From contig NZ_JBKIWZ010000001.1 in NCBI RefSeq assembly GCF_050157905.1, positions 310,001-374,000 of the forward strand: 64,000 nucleotides of DNA. The letters run 5' to 3'. The notes beneath the pieces were generated by a model that worked only from the letters and a program-made list of their open reading frames with translations, made no database searches and was not told the DNA's origin. The DNA comes from Pantoea sp050157905 (GTDB taxonomy: Bacteria; Pseudomonadota; Gammaproteobacteria; Enterobacterales; Enterobacteriaceae). Below, one piece after another: positions 26,457-35,084 of the stretch. The translations under genes and the position numbers were made by a program. Position 1 is the first letter of the stretch. Each line of letters starts with the position of its first letter.

Positions 26457-26940
26457 CGACGTGGCGAAAAGCCGCCTGCGGATGAGCAATCCCTGGCATC
26501 TGCTGGCAACCGGTTTTGGCAGCGGGTTAAGTCCGGTGGTGCCCGGAACCATGGGATCGCTGGCGGCCATCCCCTTCTGGTGGCTGATGACGTTTCTGCC
26601 GCAGGATCTCTATTCGCTGGTGGTGCTGGTGGGCATCTGCGTTGGCGTCTACCTGTGCCATCGCACCGCTAAAGACATGGGCGTACACGATCACGGCAGT
26701 ATTGTCTGGGATGAGTTTATCGGCATGTGGATTACGCTGATGGCGATTCCGGTCAATAACTGGCAGTGGGTCGCGGGGGGCTTTGTGCTGTTCCGCATCC
26801 TTGATATGTGGAAGCCGTGGCCGATTCGCTGGTTTGATCGCAACGTTCACGGTGGCATGGGCATCATGGTGGATGACATCATTGCTGGCGTGATCGCGGC
26901 GGTGATGCTCTATGGCTTTGGGGTCTGGCTGGCGGGCTAG
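26443..26940 (+). CDS. pgpA: Phosphatidylglycerophosphatase A
   Basis: Inner-membrane phosphatase that makes phosphatidylglycerol. Motifs GLSPVVPGTMGSLAA and HDHGSIVWDEFIGMW (acidic active site) and several helices are visible. The start is uncertain: TTG 26443 overlaps thiL by 14 bases and gives 165 residues, while GTG 26461 (VAKSRLRMSNPW) matches the conserved part of E. coli PgpA. Confidence 0.94.
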   Translation: MRLNNDVAKSRLRMSNPWHLLATGFGSGLSPVVPGTMGSLAAIPFWWLMTFLPQDLYSLVVLVGICVGVYLCHRTAKDMGVHDHGSIVWDEFIGMWITLMAIPVNNWQWVAGGFVLFRILDMWKPWPIRWFDRNVHGGMGIMVDDIIAGVIAAVMLYGFGVWLAG

Positions 26941-26965
26941 CTGCTCAGCCCGCTTTACGAAGGGT

Positions 26966-26988
26966 GTGACGCCCGGGCAGGGCGTCAC
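26966..26988. terminator. Stem-loop between convergent pgpA and yajO
   Basis: GTGACGCC (26966-26973) and GGCGTCAC (26981-26988) with a 7-base loop. There is no clear T run on either strand; it may still separate the convergent transcripts. Confidence 0.5.
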
Positions 26989-26996
26989 GTCTGGCA

Positions 26997-27971
26997 TTAT
27001 TCGAATCCCACCGCCTGATGTGGCTGGTAAGCCTCTTCCAGCAGGGTTATCTCCTCGTCACTCAGCGTGACCTCGACCGCCTTCACCAGATCTTCAAACT
27101 GCTCCGCACGGGACGCGCCGATAATCGGTGCGGTGACGGCAGGCTTGCTCAGCAGCCAGGCGAGCGCCACCTGCGCCCGGGTGACGCCTTTGCTTTCCGC
27201 CACCTGCGCCAGTCGCCCGGCGATTGCCGCATCGTTCTCTTCCGTATTGTCATAGAGCTTTGCCATCACCTGATCAGAGGCGGATCGCGCGGTGTTTTCG
27301 CCCCACGGGCGGGTCAGCTTACCGCGTGCCAGCGGGCTCCACGGCAATACGGCAATCTGCTCTTTCAGGCAGAGCGGATGCATTTCACGCTCCTCTTCAC
27401 GCTGAATCAGGTTGTATTGATCCTGCATGGTGACAAAGCGGTGCCAGCCCTGTTCTGACTGCATCTGCAAAGCGCGGGCAAACTGGCTGGCGTGCATTGA
27501 GGACGCGCCGATATAGCGGGCTTTGCCAGACTGTACGACATCATGCAGGGCTTCCAGCGTCTCTTCCAGCGGCGTGTCATAATCCCAGCGGTGGATCTGC
27601 AGCAGATCAACATACTCCATACCGAGACGCTGCAGGCTGTCATCGATCGATTGCAGGATATTTTTGCGCGACAGGCCCTGGGACAGATTGGTCAGCGGAA
27701 AATAGACTTTCGTGGCAACCACGATCTCTTCCCGACGGGCAAAATCTTTCAGCGCGCGGCCCAGAATCTCTTCACTGCTGCCATCGGAGTAGCTGTTGGC
27801 GGTGTCGAAAAAGTTAATGCCTGCGTCCAGCGCCTGCTGAATCAGCGGACGGCTGCTTGCTTCCGGCAGCGTCCAGGCGTGATTGCCGCGTGTGGGCTCG
27901 CCATAGGTCATACAGCCCAGACAAAGACGGGAAACCTGAAGGTCTGTGGTACCCAGTTGAATCATTTTCAT
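26997..27971 (-). CDS. yajO: Aldo/keto reductase YajO
   Basis: NADPH-dependent aldo/keto reductase, 324 residues, closely similar to E. coli YajO. Catalytic tetrad parts are visible: FDTANSYSDG (Asp, Tyr), VVATKV (Lys) and QIHRWD (His). Its neighbour is dxs, and in E. coli YajO has been linked to 1-deoxyxylulose-5-phosphate formation; that role here is by homology. It is separated from dxs by 82 bases. Confidence 0.93.
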   Translation of the reverse strand: MKMIQLGTTDLQVSRLCLGCMTYGEPTRGNHAWTLPEASSRPLIQQALDAGINFFDTANSYSDGSSEEILGRALKDFARREEIVVATKVYFPLTNLSQGLSRKNILQSIDDSLQRLGMEYVDLLQIHRWDYDTPLEETLEALHDVVQSGKARYIGASSMHASQFARALQMQSEQGWHRFVTMQDQYNLIQREEEREMHPLCLKEQIAVLPWSPLARGKLTRPWGENTARSASDQVMAKLYDNTEENDAAIAGRLAQVAESKGVTRAQVALAWLLSKPAVTAPIIGASRAEQFEDLVKAVEVTLSDEEITLLEEAYQPHQAVGFE

Positions 27972-28018
27972 GGTGGAGGCTCCTGCGAAAGTGCAAAGGT
28001 TTTAGCATAGCAGGGCGT

Positions 28019-28040
28019 TGCGCTCCCCGGAGGGAGCGCA
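28019..28040 (-). terminator. Stem-loop downstream of dxs
   Basis: TGCGCTCCC (28019-28027), loop CGGA, GGGAGCGCA (28032-28040), just past the dxs stop. There is no T run; possible weak terminator or 3'-end stabiliser. Confidence 0.5.
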
Positions 28041-28053
28041 GAGAGGAAGAACG

Positions 28054-29919
28054 TTACTGTGCCAGCCAGCGGGCGATCTGCTGCTGAATGCCCTCCGCGT
28101 CCAGCTGATAATCGTGCCGTATTTCATCCTGCGTACCCTGCGGAATGAATTCGTCGGGCAGACCAATGTTCAGCACCGGCACAGCCAGGCGTTTCGCCAT
28201 CACAAATTCATTGACGCCACTCCCGGCACCGCCTTTGATCGCGCCTTCTTCCAGCGTGACCAGCGAGTCGTGCGTGGCAGCAAGCCCGGCGATCAGGACT
28301 TCATCCAGCGGCTTCACAAAGCGCATATCGACCAGCGTGGCGTTCAGTGCGTCTGCGGTGGCGGCGGCTTCCGGCAACAGCGTGCCGAAGTTCAGGATCG
28401 CCAGCTTTTCACCCTGACGTTTCACCACGGCTTTACCCAGTGGCAGGCTCTGCAGCGGCGCCAGCGGCGTGCCGACGCCGTTGCCACGCGGATAGCGCAC
28501 GGCGCTGGGGCCATCCTGATAGTGATAGCCGGTATAAAGCATCTGGCGGCACTCGTTTTCATCGCTCGGGGTCATGATCACCATATCCGGCACACAGCGG
28601 AGATAGGCGAGGTCAAATGCGCCCTGATGGGTCTGACCATCTGCACCGACAATACCACCGCGATCGATAGCAAACAGGACCGGCAGTTTCTGGATGGCGA
28701 CATCATGGATCAGCTGATCGTAGGCGCGCTGCAGGAAAGTGGAGTAGATGGCAACAATGGGCTTGTAGCCGCCAATCGCCATACCCGCTGCGAAGGTGAC
28801 CGCATGCTGCTCGGCAATCGCGACATCAAAATACTGTTTCGGGAATTTACGTGAGAAGGCCACCATGCCGGAACCTTCACGCATCGCCGGGGTGATCGCC
28901 ATCAGTTTCGGATCATCTGCGGCCATCTCGCACAGCCAGTTACCGAAGACTTTCGAATAGCTCGGCAGACCCTCTGCGCTTTTAGGCAGTTCACCAATGG
29001 CAGGATCGAATTTAGGCACCGCGTGCCAGGCAATCGGATCTTCTTCAGCTGGTGCGTAGCCTTTGCCTTTTTTGGTCATGATATGCAGGAACTGCGGCCC
29101 TTTGAGGTTGCGCATGTTGCTCAGCGTATTCACCAGCGTCAGGACATCATGACCGTCCACCGGACCGATGTAATTAAAGCCCAGCTCTTCAAACAGCGTC
29201 CCCGGTACGACCATCCCCTTGAGGTGCTCTTCGGTGCGCCTGACCAGTTCTTTGATTGGCGGCAGGCTGGTCAGCACCCGTTTGCTGCCTTCGCGCAGAC
29301 GGGAATAGGTTTTGCCCGACAGAATCTGCGCCAGGCGGTTGTTCAGCGCACCAACGTTCTCCGAGATCGACATTTCGTTGTCGTTGAGGATCACCAGCAT
29401 GTCCGGCTTGATATCGCCGGCGTGGTTCATCGCCTCAAACGCCATCCCAGCAGTAATGGCGCCGTCGCCAATGATGCAGGCGGTGCGGCGACCCTGACCT
29501 TCACGTTCAGCCGCGGCCGCCATGCCCAGACCGGCACTGATGGAGGTGGAGGAGTGACCCACGCTCAGTACGTCATATTCACTTTCGCCACGCCACGGAA
29601 ACGGGTGTACGCCATTTTTCTGACGGATGGTGCCGATGCGATCGCGGCGACCCGTCAGAATTTTATGGGGATAAGCCTGATGACCCACATCCCAGACCAG
29701 ATGATCAAAGGGCGTGTTGTAGACATAATGCAGCGCGACCGTCAGTTCGACTACGCCCAGACCCGACGCAAAATGGCCGCTGGAGCGGCTCACACTGTCT
29801 AACAGATACTGACGCAGTTCATCACACAGCGCAGGCAACTTCTCTTTGGGCAGGGCGCGCAGCTCCTGAACCGTGTTTGCCAGCGCCAGTGTCGGGTATT
29901 TAGCAATATCAAAACTCAT
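28054..29919 (-). CDS. dxs: 1-deoxy-D-xylulose-5-phosphate synthase
   Basis: Thiamine-pyrophosphate enzyme that joins pyruvate and glyceraldehyde-3-phosphate, the first step of the MEP isoprenoid pathway. It has 621 residues starting MSFDIAKYPTLALA as in E. coli; an in-frame ATG 12 codons earlier is less likely. The TPP-binding motif GDGAITAGMAFEAMN and the transketolase-type central and C-terminal domains are complete. It is third in the xseB-ispA-dxs operon, 19 bases after ispA. Confidence 0.98.
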   Translation of the reverse strand: MSFDIAKYPTLALANTVQELRALPKEKLPALCDELRQYLLDSVSRSSGHFASGLGVVELTVALHYVYNTPFDHLVWDVGHQAYPHKILTGRRDRIGTIRQKNGVHPFPWRGESEYDVLSVGHSSTSISAGLGMAAAAEREGQGRRTACIIGDGAITAGMAFEAMNHAGDIKPDMLVILNDNEMSISENVGALNNRLAQILSGKTYSRLREGSKRVLTSLPPIKELVRRTEEHLKGMVVPGTLFEELGFNYIGPVDGHDVLTLVNTLSNMRNLKGPQFLHIMTKKGKGYAPAEEDPIAWHAVPKFDPAIGELPKSAEGLPSYSKVFGNWLCEMAADDPKLMAITPAMREGSGMVAFSRKFPKQYFDVAIAEQHAVTFAAGMAIGGYKPIVAIYSTFLQRAYDQLIHDVAIQKLPVLFAIDRGGIVGADGQTHQGAFDLAYLRCVPDMVIMTPSDENECRQMLYTGYHYQDGPSAVRYPRGNGVGTPLAPLQSLPLGKAVVKRQGEKLAILNFGTLLPEAAATADALNATLVDMRFVKPLDEVLIAGLAATHDSLVTLEEGAIKGGAGSGVNEFVMAKRLAVPVLNIGLPDEFIPQGTQDEIRHDYQLDAEGIQQQIARWLAQ

Positions 29920-29938
29920 CAGAGACTCATTATGGAAG

Positions 29939-30838
29939 TTATTTGTCGCGTTCAATTATGAAGCTCGCCAGCGCCTGCAGTGCTGTGGTGTTATAAGAGT
30001 GCGCAGCGAGCATTTCTAAAGCATCAAGAGCTTCCTGATACAAATCCCGCGCTTTAGCACGGGCATTTTCAAGGCCTAACAATGAAGGATAGGTGCTTTT
30101 TCCAAGATGCTCATCGGCACCCTGACGTTTTCCGATGACTGCCGTGTCACCCACCACATCCAGAATATCGTCCTGCACCTGAAAGGCGAGACCGATCGCT
30201 GCGGCATAGCGGTCCAGCAGCGGCAGCGCGTCACGGCCCGCATCGCCGGCCGCCAGAGCCCCCAGGCGCACGGCGGAACGGATCAGGGCGCCGGTTTTGT
30301 GGCGATGGATCTGTTCCAGCTGATCGAGATCGACCTGTTTGCCTTCTGCGGCTAAGTCCAGTGCCTGTCCGCCACACATCCCGGCAACGCCGCTGGCCTG
30401 TGCCAGTTCGGAGAGCATTTTCAGACGATATTCCGCGCTGACACCAGGCATCGCTTCATCGGCCAGAATGGAAAAGGCCAGCGTCTGCAGGGCGTCGCCC
30501 GCCAGAATCGCGGTGTCTTCGCCATACTTAATGTGACAGGTTGGCTGCCCGCGACGCAGTGCATCATCATCCATCGCAGGGAGATCGTCGTGAATCAGAG
30601 AGTACGCATGAATGCATTCAACCGCGGCGGCGGGCGCATCCAGACTCGCCGGGTCGGCGTGGAGCATTTCACCGGTAGCGTAGACCAGAAAAGGACGCAG
30701 GCGTTTACCGCCTAATAATGCCCCATAATGCATGGCATTCACCAGAGGAGAACTCTGAAAAGGAAGTGGCTCTATAAAACGCGTCAGCGCAGCGTTAACC
30801 TGCTGCTGACGATCGTCGAGTAAGCGGGCAAAATCCAT
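29939..30838 (-). CDS. ispA: Farnesyl diphosphate synthase
   Basis: Makes geranyl and farnesyl diphosphate for quinones and undecaprenol. It has 299 residues. The two aspartate-rich magnesium sites are present: DDLPAMDDD near residue 84 and DDILD near 224. Its start overlaps the xseB stop by one base (TAATG). Confidence 0.98.
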   Translation of the reverse strand: MDFARLLDDRQQQVNAALTRFIEPLPFQSSPLVNAMHYGALLGGKRLRPFLVYATGEMLHADPASLDAPAAAVECIHAYSLIHDDLPAMDDDALRRGQPTCHIKYGEDTAILAGDALQTLAFSILADEAMPGVSAEYRLKMLSELAQASGVAGMCGGQALDLAAEGKQVDLDQLEQIHRHKTGALIRSAVRLGALAAGDAGRDALPLLDRYAAAIGLAFQVQDDILDVVGDTAVIGKRQGADEHLGKSTYPSLLGLENARAKARDLYQEALDALEMLAAHSYNTTALQALASFIIERDK

Positions 30839-31080
30839 TAGTTGTTTTCCGGCGTGAAAGCAGTGAGGTCGGCGTCTTTATCTTCATTCAGCAGAATACG
30901 GACGCGCTGTTCAGCCTGCTGCAGCGTCTGCTGACCCGTACGCGCCAGCTGTACGCCGCGCTCAAACTCATTCAGGGCCTCTTCCAGCGGCAGTTCACCA
31001 CTTTCCAGACGGCTGACAATCTGCTCCAGCTGCTGCAATGACGTTTCAAAGCTGGCTGGCTGTTCGGCTTTTTTCGGCAT
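30838..31080 (-). CDS. xseB: Exodeoxyribonuclease VII small subunit
   Basis: 80-residue helical partner of XseA. The pattern FETSLQQLEQIVSRLESGEL followed by LEEALNEFERGV is diagnostic. It is the first gene of the isoprenoid operon; the promoter lies in the 232-base divergent gap to thiI. Confidence 0.97.
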   Translation of the reverse strand: MPKKAEQPASFETSLQQLEQIVSRLESGELPLEEALNEFERGVQLARTGQQTLQQAEQRVRILLNEDKDADLTAFTPENN

Positions 31081-31263
31081 ATTTCGTGTCGACTCACGGT
31101 TGGGACATTATTTCGCAATCGGTCATGGTAGCTGAGAGCCTATGATTAGCAAAATAATCAATGCGGCGGCTGATGAAGAAGCAGTCACCTGACAAAGGTG
31201 ATATACTCCCGCGCCTCGGATGCGGTTGCGCCTTGCAGCCCGCAATTTTGTGATTTTACCAGC

Positions 31264-31288
31264 TAAGTGCTGCCTGTTTTAGCACTTA
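31264..31288 (+). promoter_or_regulatory. Hairpin in the thiI 5' leader
   Basis: TAAGTGCT (31264-31271) pairs with AGCACTTA (31281-31288) across a 9-base loop, 24 bases before the thiI ATG. A TATACT hexamer is found further upstream near 31202. It could be a weak attenuator; no TPP-type aptamer is present. Confidence 0.4.
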
Positions 31289-31312
31289 TTTGCCCAACGA
31301 AGCTGTGTCGCC

Positions 31313-32761
31313 ATGAAGTTTATCATCAAGTTATTTCCAGAAATCACCATCAAGAGTCAGTCGGTGCGTTTGCGCTTTATCAAGATTCTTGCCAGCAATA
31401 TTCGTAATGTCCTGAAAACCGTGAGCGACGATATCGCCGTTGTGCGTTTCTGGGATCACATTGAAGTGCGGTCAAAAAATCCGGCACTGCGGGACATTAT
31501 TCCCGATGAGCTGACGCGCATTCCGGGGATCCATCACGTTTTAGCGGTCGAAGATCGTGAGTACACCGATGTCCATCACATCTTTGAACAAACGCTGGCG
31601 CAGTATCGCGACAGTCTGGAAGGAAAAAGCTTCGCCGTACGTGTAAAACGTCGTGGTAAGCATAGCTTCAGTTCGCAGGATGTGGAGCGTTATGTCGGCG
31701 GCGGCCTGAATCAGCATATTGAAAGTGCCCGCGTGCAGCTTAAAAATCCGGACATGACGGTGCATCTTGAGATTGAAGAGAACCGACTGACGCTGGTGAC
31801 CGCACGCTATGAAGGCCTGGGCGGTTTCCCGATCGGTACGCAGGAAGATGTGCTGTCGCTGATTTCCGGTGGTTTTGACTCCGGTGTCTCCAGTTACATG
31901 CTGCTGCGCCGTGGCAGTCGCGTGCACTACTGCTTCTTTAATCTGGGCGGCGCGGCGCACGAGATTGGTGTCCGTCAGGTGGCGCACTATCTGTGGAATC
32001 GTTTTGGCCGTTCACACCGCGTGCGTTTCGTGGCCATCAATTTTGAGCCAGTGGTGGGCGAGATTCTGGAAAAAGTGGATGACGGACAGATGGGCGTGGT
32101 GCTGAAGCGCATGATGGTACGTGCCGCCTCGACGATTGCAGAGCGCTACGGTGTGCAGGCACTGGTCACCGGTGAAGCGGTCGGTCAGGTGTCGAGCCAG
32201 ACGCTGACCAATCTGCGTCTGATTGATAATGCGTCCGACACGCTGATTCTGCGTCCCCTGATTTCGCACGATAAAGAACACATCATCAAAGTTGCCCGCG
32301 AGATCGGCACCGAAGATTTTGCCAGCACCATGCCGGAATATTGTGGCGTAATCTCAAAAAGCCCGACGGTGAAAGCGGTCAAGGCAAAGATCGAGGCGGA
32401 AGAGCAGAATTTCGACTTCACCATTCTGGATCGGGTTGTTGAAGAGGCGACGAATGTCGATATCCGCACTATCGCCGAACAGACTGAAGAGGACGTGGTG
32501 GAAGTGGAAACCGTTGCCCTGCTGAGTGAAAACGATGTGGTGCTGGATATCCGTGCCATTGATGAGCAGGAAGATAATCCGCTGACGCTGAATGCCACGG
32601 AAGTGAAGTCGCTGCCGTTCTACAAACTCAGCACTCAGTTTGGCAATCTCGACCAGAACCGCACCTGGCTGCTCTACTGCGATCGCGGTGTGATGAGCCG
32701 TCTTCAGGCGCTCTACCTGCATGAGCAGGGCTTTAAGAACGTCAAAGTTTATCGTCCATAA
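31313..32761 (+). CDS. thiI: tRNA 4-thiouridine / thiamine sulfurtransferase ThiI
   Basis: Supplies sulfur for 4-thiouridine at tRNA position 8 and for the thiamine thiazole. In order: ferredoxin-like and THUMP domains (about 1-165), PP-loop ATPase (SGGFDSG near 185) and a rhodanese domain (about 400-482). Both functional cysteines are seen: EYCGVISKSP (about 344) and the rhodanese persulfide Cys in LYCDRGVMSR (about 456). It has 482 residues, as in E. coli. Confidence 0.98.
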   Translation: MKFIIKLFPEITIKSQSVRLRFIKILASNIRNVLKTVSDDIAVVRFWDHIEVRSKNPALRDIIPDELTRIPGIHHVLAVEDREYTDVHHIFEQTLAQYRDSLEGKSFAVRVKRRGKHSFSSQDVERYVGGGLNQHIESARVQLKNPDMTVHLEIEENRLTLVTARYEGLGGFPIGTQEDVLSLISGGFDSGVSSYMLLRRGSRVHYCFFNLGGAAHEIGVRQVAHYLWNRFGRSHRVRFVAINFEPVVGEILEKVDDGQMGVVLKRMMVRAASTIAERYGVQALVTGEAVGQVSSQTLTNLRLIDNASDTLILRPLISHDKEHIIKVAREIGTEDFASTMPEYCGVISKSPTVKAVKAKIEAEEQNFDFTILDRVVEEATNVDIRTIAEQTEEDVVEVETVALLSENDVVLDIRAIDEQEDNPLTLNATEVKSLPFYKLSTQFGNLDQNRTWLLYCDRGVMSRLQALYLHEQGFKNVKVYRP

Positions 32762-32775
32762 AGCCATAGCGCGTT

Positions 32776-32805
32776 GCCAGTCAGTCCTGTTCAGAGCTGA
32801 CTGGC
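32776..32805. terminator. Stem-loop between convergent thiI and yajL
   Basis: GCCAGTCAG (32776-32784) pairs perfectly with CTGACTGGC (32797-32805) across 12 bases. It sits 15 bases after thiI and 20 before the yajL stop. Confidence 0.6.
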
Positions 32806-32824
32806 GTTAACGAAACGACCTGTT

Positions 32825-33421
32825 TTAAGCCTGATAGTCATAAATGCCGGGGGCCAGCACCAGCTGGGACGCAACTTCGCGCGCCATCTCTTTTCCCACC
32901 AGCAGATCGACAAGCTTCAGCGCAAAATCTATTGCCGTGCCGGGTCCCTGACTGGTCAGCAGATTGACACGCGGATCCCAGACGACCCGACGCTCCATCC
33001 ACTGCTCAGCCGGGATAGTCTCTTTTAAACCCGGAAAGCCGGTCATGTTACCGACGGGGAAAAGATCGTGCGGGACCAATACCGTACCTGTTGCCGCGCA
33101 GATCGCGGCGACGATTTTCTCATTGAGGTGAAACTGACGCACCGTTTCGACCAGCAACGGACTGTCGCGAAAGGTTTCCGCTCCTTTGAGGCCGCCGGGC
33201 AGCACAATTGCGGCGAAATCATTGTCGGCAACGTCGACAAGCGTGACGTCAGCCAGCAGACGCACACCGCGCGAGCAGACAATTTCCCGGTTGCCATCGC
33301 TGTCGACGCTGGCGGTGACGACCCTGAGTCCTGCCCGAACCAGCAGATCGATGGTGGTGACGGCTTCGGTTTCTTCACTGCCATGTGCCAGGCAGACCAG
33401 CACCCATGCGTTCGCGCTCAT
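32825..33421 (-). CDS. yajL: DJ-1 family protein YajL
   Basis: Protein of the DJ-1/PfpI family, described in E. coli as a chaperone and protein/nucleotide deglycase active in oxidative stress. It has 198 residues; the nucleophile Cys is in AAICAATG near residue 108 and the acidic partner in GSEETEA near residue 16. The first 47 bases overlap the end of panE in another frame, so it is translated from within panE. Confidence 0.95.
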   Translation of the reverse strand: MSANAWVLVCLAHGSEETEAVTTIDLLVRAGLRVVTASVDSDGNREIVCSRGVRLLADVTLVDVADNDFAAIVLPGGLKGAETFRDSPLLVETVRQFHLNEKIVAAICAATGTVLVPHDLFPVGNMTGFPGLKETIPAEQWMERRVVWDPRVNLLTSQGPGTAIDFALKLVDLLVGKEMAREVASQLVLAPGIYDYQA

Positions 33422-34295
33422 AATGAGACTCCTTGCGTTTAATCATGTCATACAGACGGCTGTTCTCCGTCAGCACCAGGCCGTGCGTCCGGGCGCGGCG
33501 CAGCAGAAAACCACTGATATAATCAATTTCTGTGAGCCGCTGGGCGCGGACATCCTGCAGCATTGAAGAGGTATTGGCTGCGGTGCTTTCAATGACATCA
33601 AAGATAATATCCTGCAGACTTTCGCTGGCGATGCTCTGGCCTTCACGCTCCATCACCCAGCTGATCTCTTCGCAGAGTTGTGCAATCTGTTGCGGATAAG
33701 CGCGCAGGGCGCCGTTCTGACAATCATACTCCACGCTCAGCGGATTAATGATGCAGTTGACGGCCAGCTTCCGCCAGCAGGCCGCCCGGATATTATCATG
33801 CCAGGCTACATCGGGCAGGGCAGGGTGCAAAATATCGGCAAGGTCGCTGTAGGCTGCACTCTTGCGGTTGCCGGGGCCGATGTGGGTGATGCCGCTGGCA
33901 ATATGTTTGATGACGGTACCATCGCGCATCGCGGCATGGGTCGTGACGCCGCGCAGCAGAGGCTGTGTCAGTCCTTTCAGTTCCTCCAGCGTGCCCATGC
34001 CATTGTGCAGCAGCAGTACCGGGCACTCCTCTGGCAGCACACTTTCCAGGTTTTTGACGGCCGGGGAAACCTGCGGTGCTTTGAGCGTGACCAGCAGAAG
34101 CTGACTTTCCGCCAGAAACAGCGGATCGTTGGCAATAAACGTACGATTCGAGATATTGCCCTGTGGGTCGATTACATTCGCCGAGCAGTAAGGCTGCGGC
34201 ACCCGTAACCATCCCTGCACTTCATGTCCCTGGCGGGCAAACGCGGTCAGCCAGACCTGACCCAGCGCTCCGCAACCTAACACGGTAATTTTCAT
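33375..34295 (-). CDS. panE: 2-dehydropantoate 2-reductase
   Basis: NADPH-dependent reduction of ketopantoate to pantoate for coenzyme A. ATG 34295 (MKITVLGCGALGQVWL) begins with the dinucleotide-binding glycine motif; an in-frame ATG 9 codons upstream is less likely. Active-site residues include Lys in WRKLAVNCIINPL and the C-terminal Glu/Ser region EIDYISG. It has 306 residues. Its 3' end overlaps yajL by 47 bases, an unusually long but family-typical overlap. Confidence 0.97.
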   Translation of the reverse strand: MKITVLGCGALGQVWLTAFARQGHEVQGWLRVPQPYCSANVIDPQGNISNRTFIANDPLFLAESQLLLVTLKAPQVSPAVKNLESVLPEECPVLLLHNGMGTLEELKGLTQPLLRGVTTHAAMRDGTVIKHIASGITHIGPGNRKSAAYSDLADILHPALPDVAWHDNIRAACWRKLAVNCIINPLSVEYDCQNGALRAYPQQIAQLCEEISWVMEREGQSIASESLQDIIFDVIESTAANTSSMLQDVRAQRLTEIDYISGFLLRRARTHGLVLTENSRLYDMIKRKESHYERERMGAGLPGTWQ

Positions 34296-34430
34296 ACTGC
34301 CTCCCGCTGGCGGGCTATCCATCTGTTATTTGCTGTCACACTCTTATTATAGCGTTGTGTGCAGCCTGATTTTATTTAGCACCTTAAGACGCGTATTATG
34401 CATGTCACTTTAGCGTCAGGAGAAGAAGAG

Positions 34431-34922
34431 ATGCCATCTTTCGATATCGTTTCAGAAGTCGATCTGCAGGAAATTCGCAATGCGGTGGAAAATGCTAACC
34501 GTGAAGTGTCGACCCGCTTCGATTTCCGCAACGTGAGCGCCGAGTTTGTGCTCAACGAAAAGAATGAAACCATTAAAATCACCAGCGAGTCCGATTTTCA
34601 GGTTAAGCAGCTGGTCGATATTCTGCGTGAGAAACTACTGAAGCGCGGGATTGAAGGCGGTGCCTTAGAGGTGCCGGAAGAGATTGAACACAGCGGTAAA
34701 AGCTGGACGGTTGAGTCAAAACTGAAAAAGGGCATTGAAAGCGACGTCGCGAAAAAGCTGGTGAAGCTGATCAAAGACAGCAAGCTGAAAGTGCAGACGC
34801 AGATTCAGGGTGAAGCCCTGCGTGTGACCGGAAAAGCGCGTGACGATTTGCAGAGTGCGATGGCGATCGTGCGCGGCAGCAATCTGGGGCAGCCATTCCA
34901 GTTTAAAAACTTCCGCGATTAA
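34431..34922 (+). CDS. yajQ: Nucleotide-binding protein YajQ (UPF0234)
   Basis: 163-residue protein with two ferredoxin-like domains. It begins MPSFDIVSEVDLQEIRNAV and contains DFRNVSAEF and the ending GQPFQFKNFRD. Members bind nucleotides, cyclic-di-GMP in some species; the role here is by homology. ATG 34431 follows an AGAAGAAGAG ribosome site; an earlier in-frame ATG at 34398 is unlikely. Confidence 0.95.
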   Translation: MPSFDIVSEVDLQEIRNAVENANREVSTRFDFRNVSAEFVLNEKNETIKITSESDFQVKQLVDILREKLLKRGIEGGALEVPEEIEHSGKSWTVESKLKKGIESDVAKKLVKLIKDSKLKVQTQIQGEALRVTGKARDDLQSAMAIVRGSNLGQPFQFKNFRD

Positions 34923-34961
34923 GCAGAGCAGGCTGGGTGTTCTCAGCATGAAGACTGTGAT

Positions 34962-34989
34962 AAAAAACCCGGCACAGGCCGGGTTTTTT
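34962..34989. terminator. Bidirectional terminator between yajQ and yajR
   Basis: AAAAAACCCGGC (34962-34973), loop ACAG, GCCGGGTTTTTT (34978-34989). The A and T flanks make it functional on both strands; it serves yajQ and probably the convergent yajR. Confidence 0.92.
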
Positions 34990-35084
34990 ATTGTCGGAAC
35001 AGGCGTTCCATCGGGAGACTTTTGTGACTTGTCGATCCGGGCCTGAAGCTAAAGGGTGGATATCGCCACAACTCCGTTCAGCCG

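Noticed and set aside
31081..31312. TPP riboswitch before thiI
   Set aside because: No TPP aptamer core is seen; only a short hairpin and a probable promoter.
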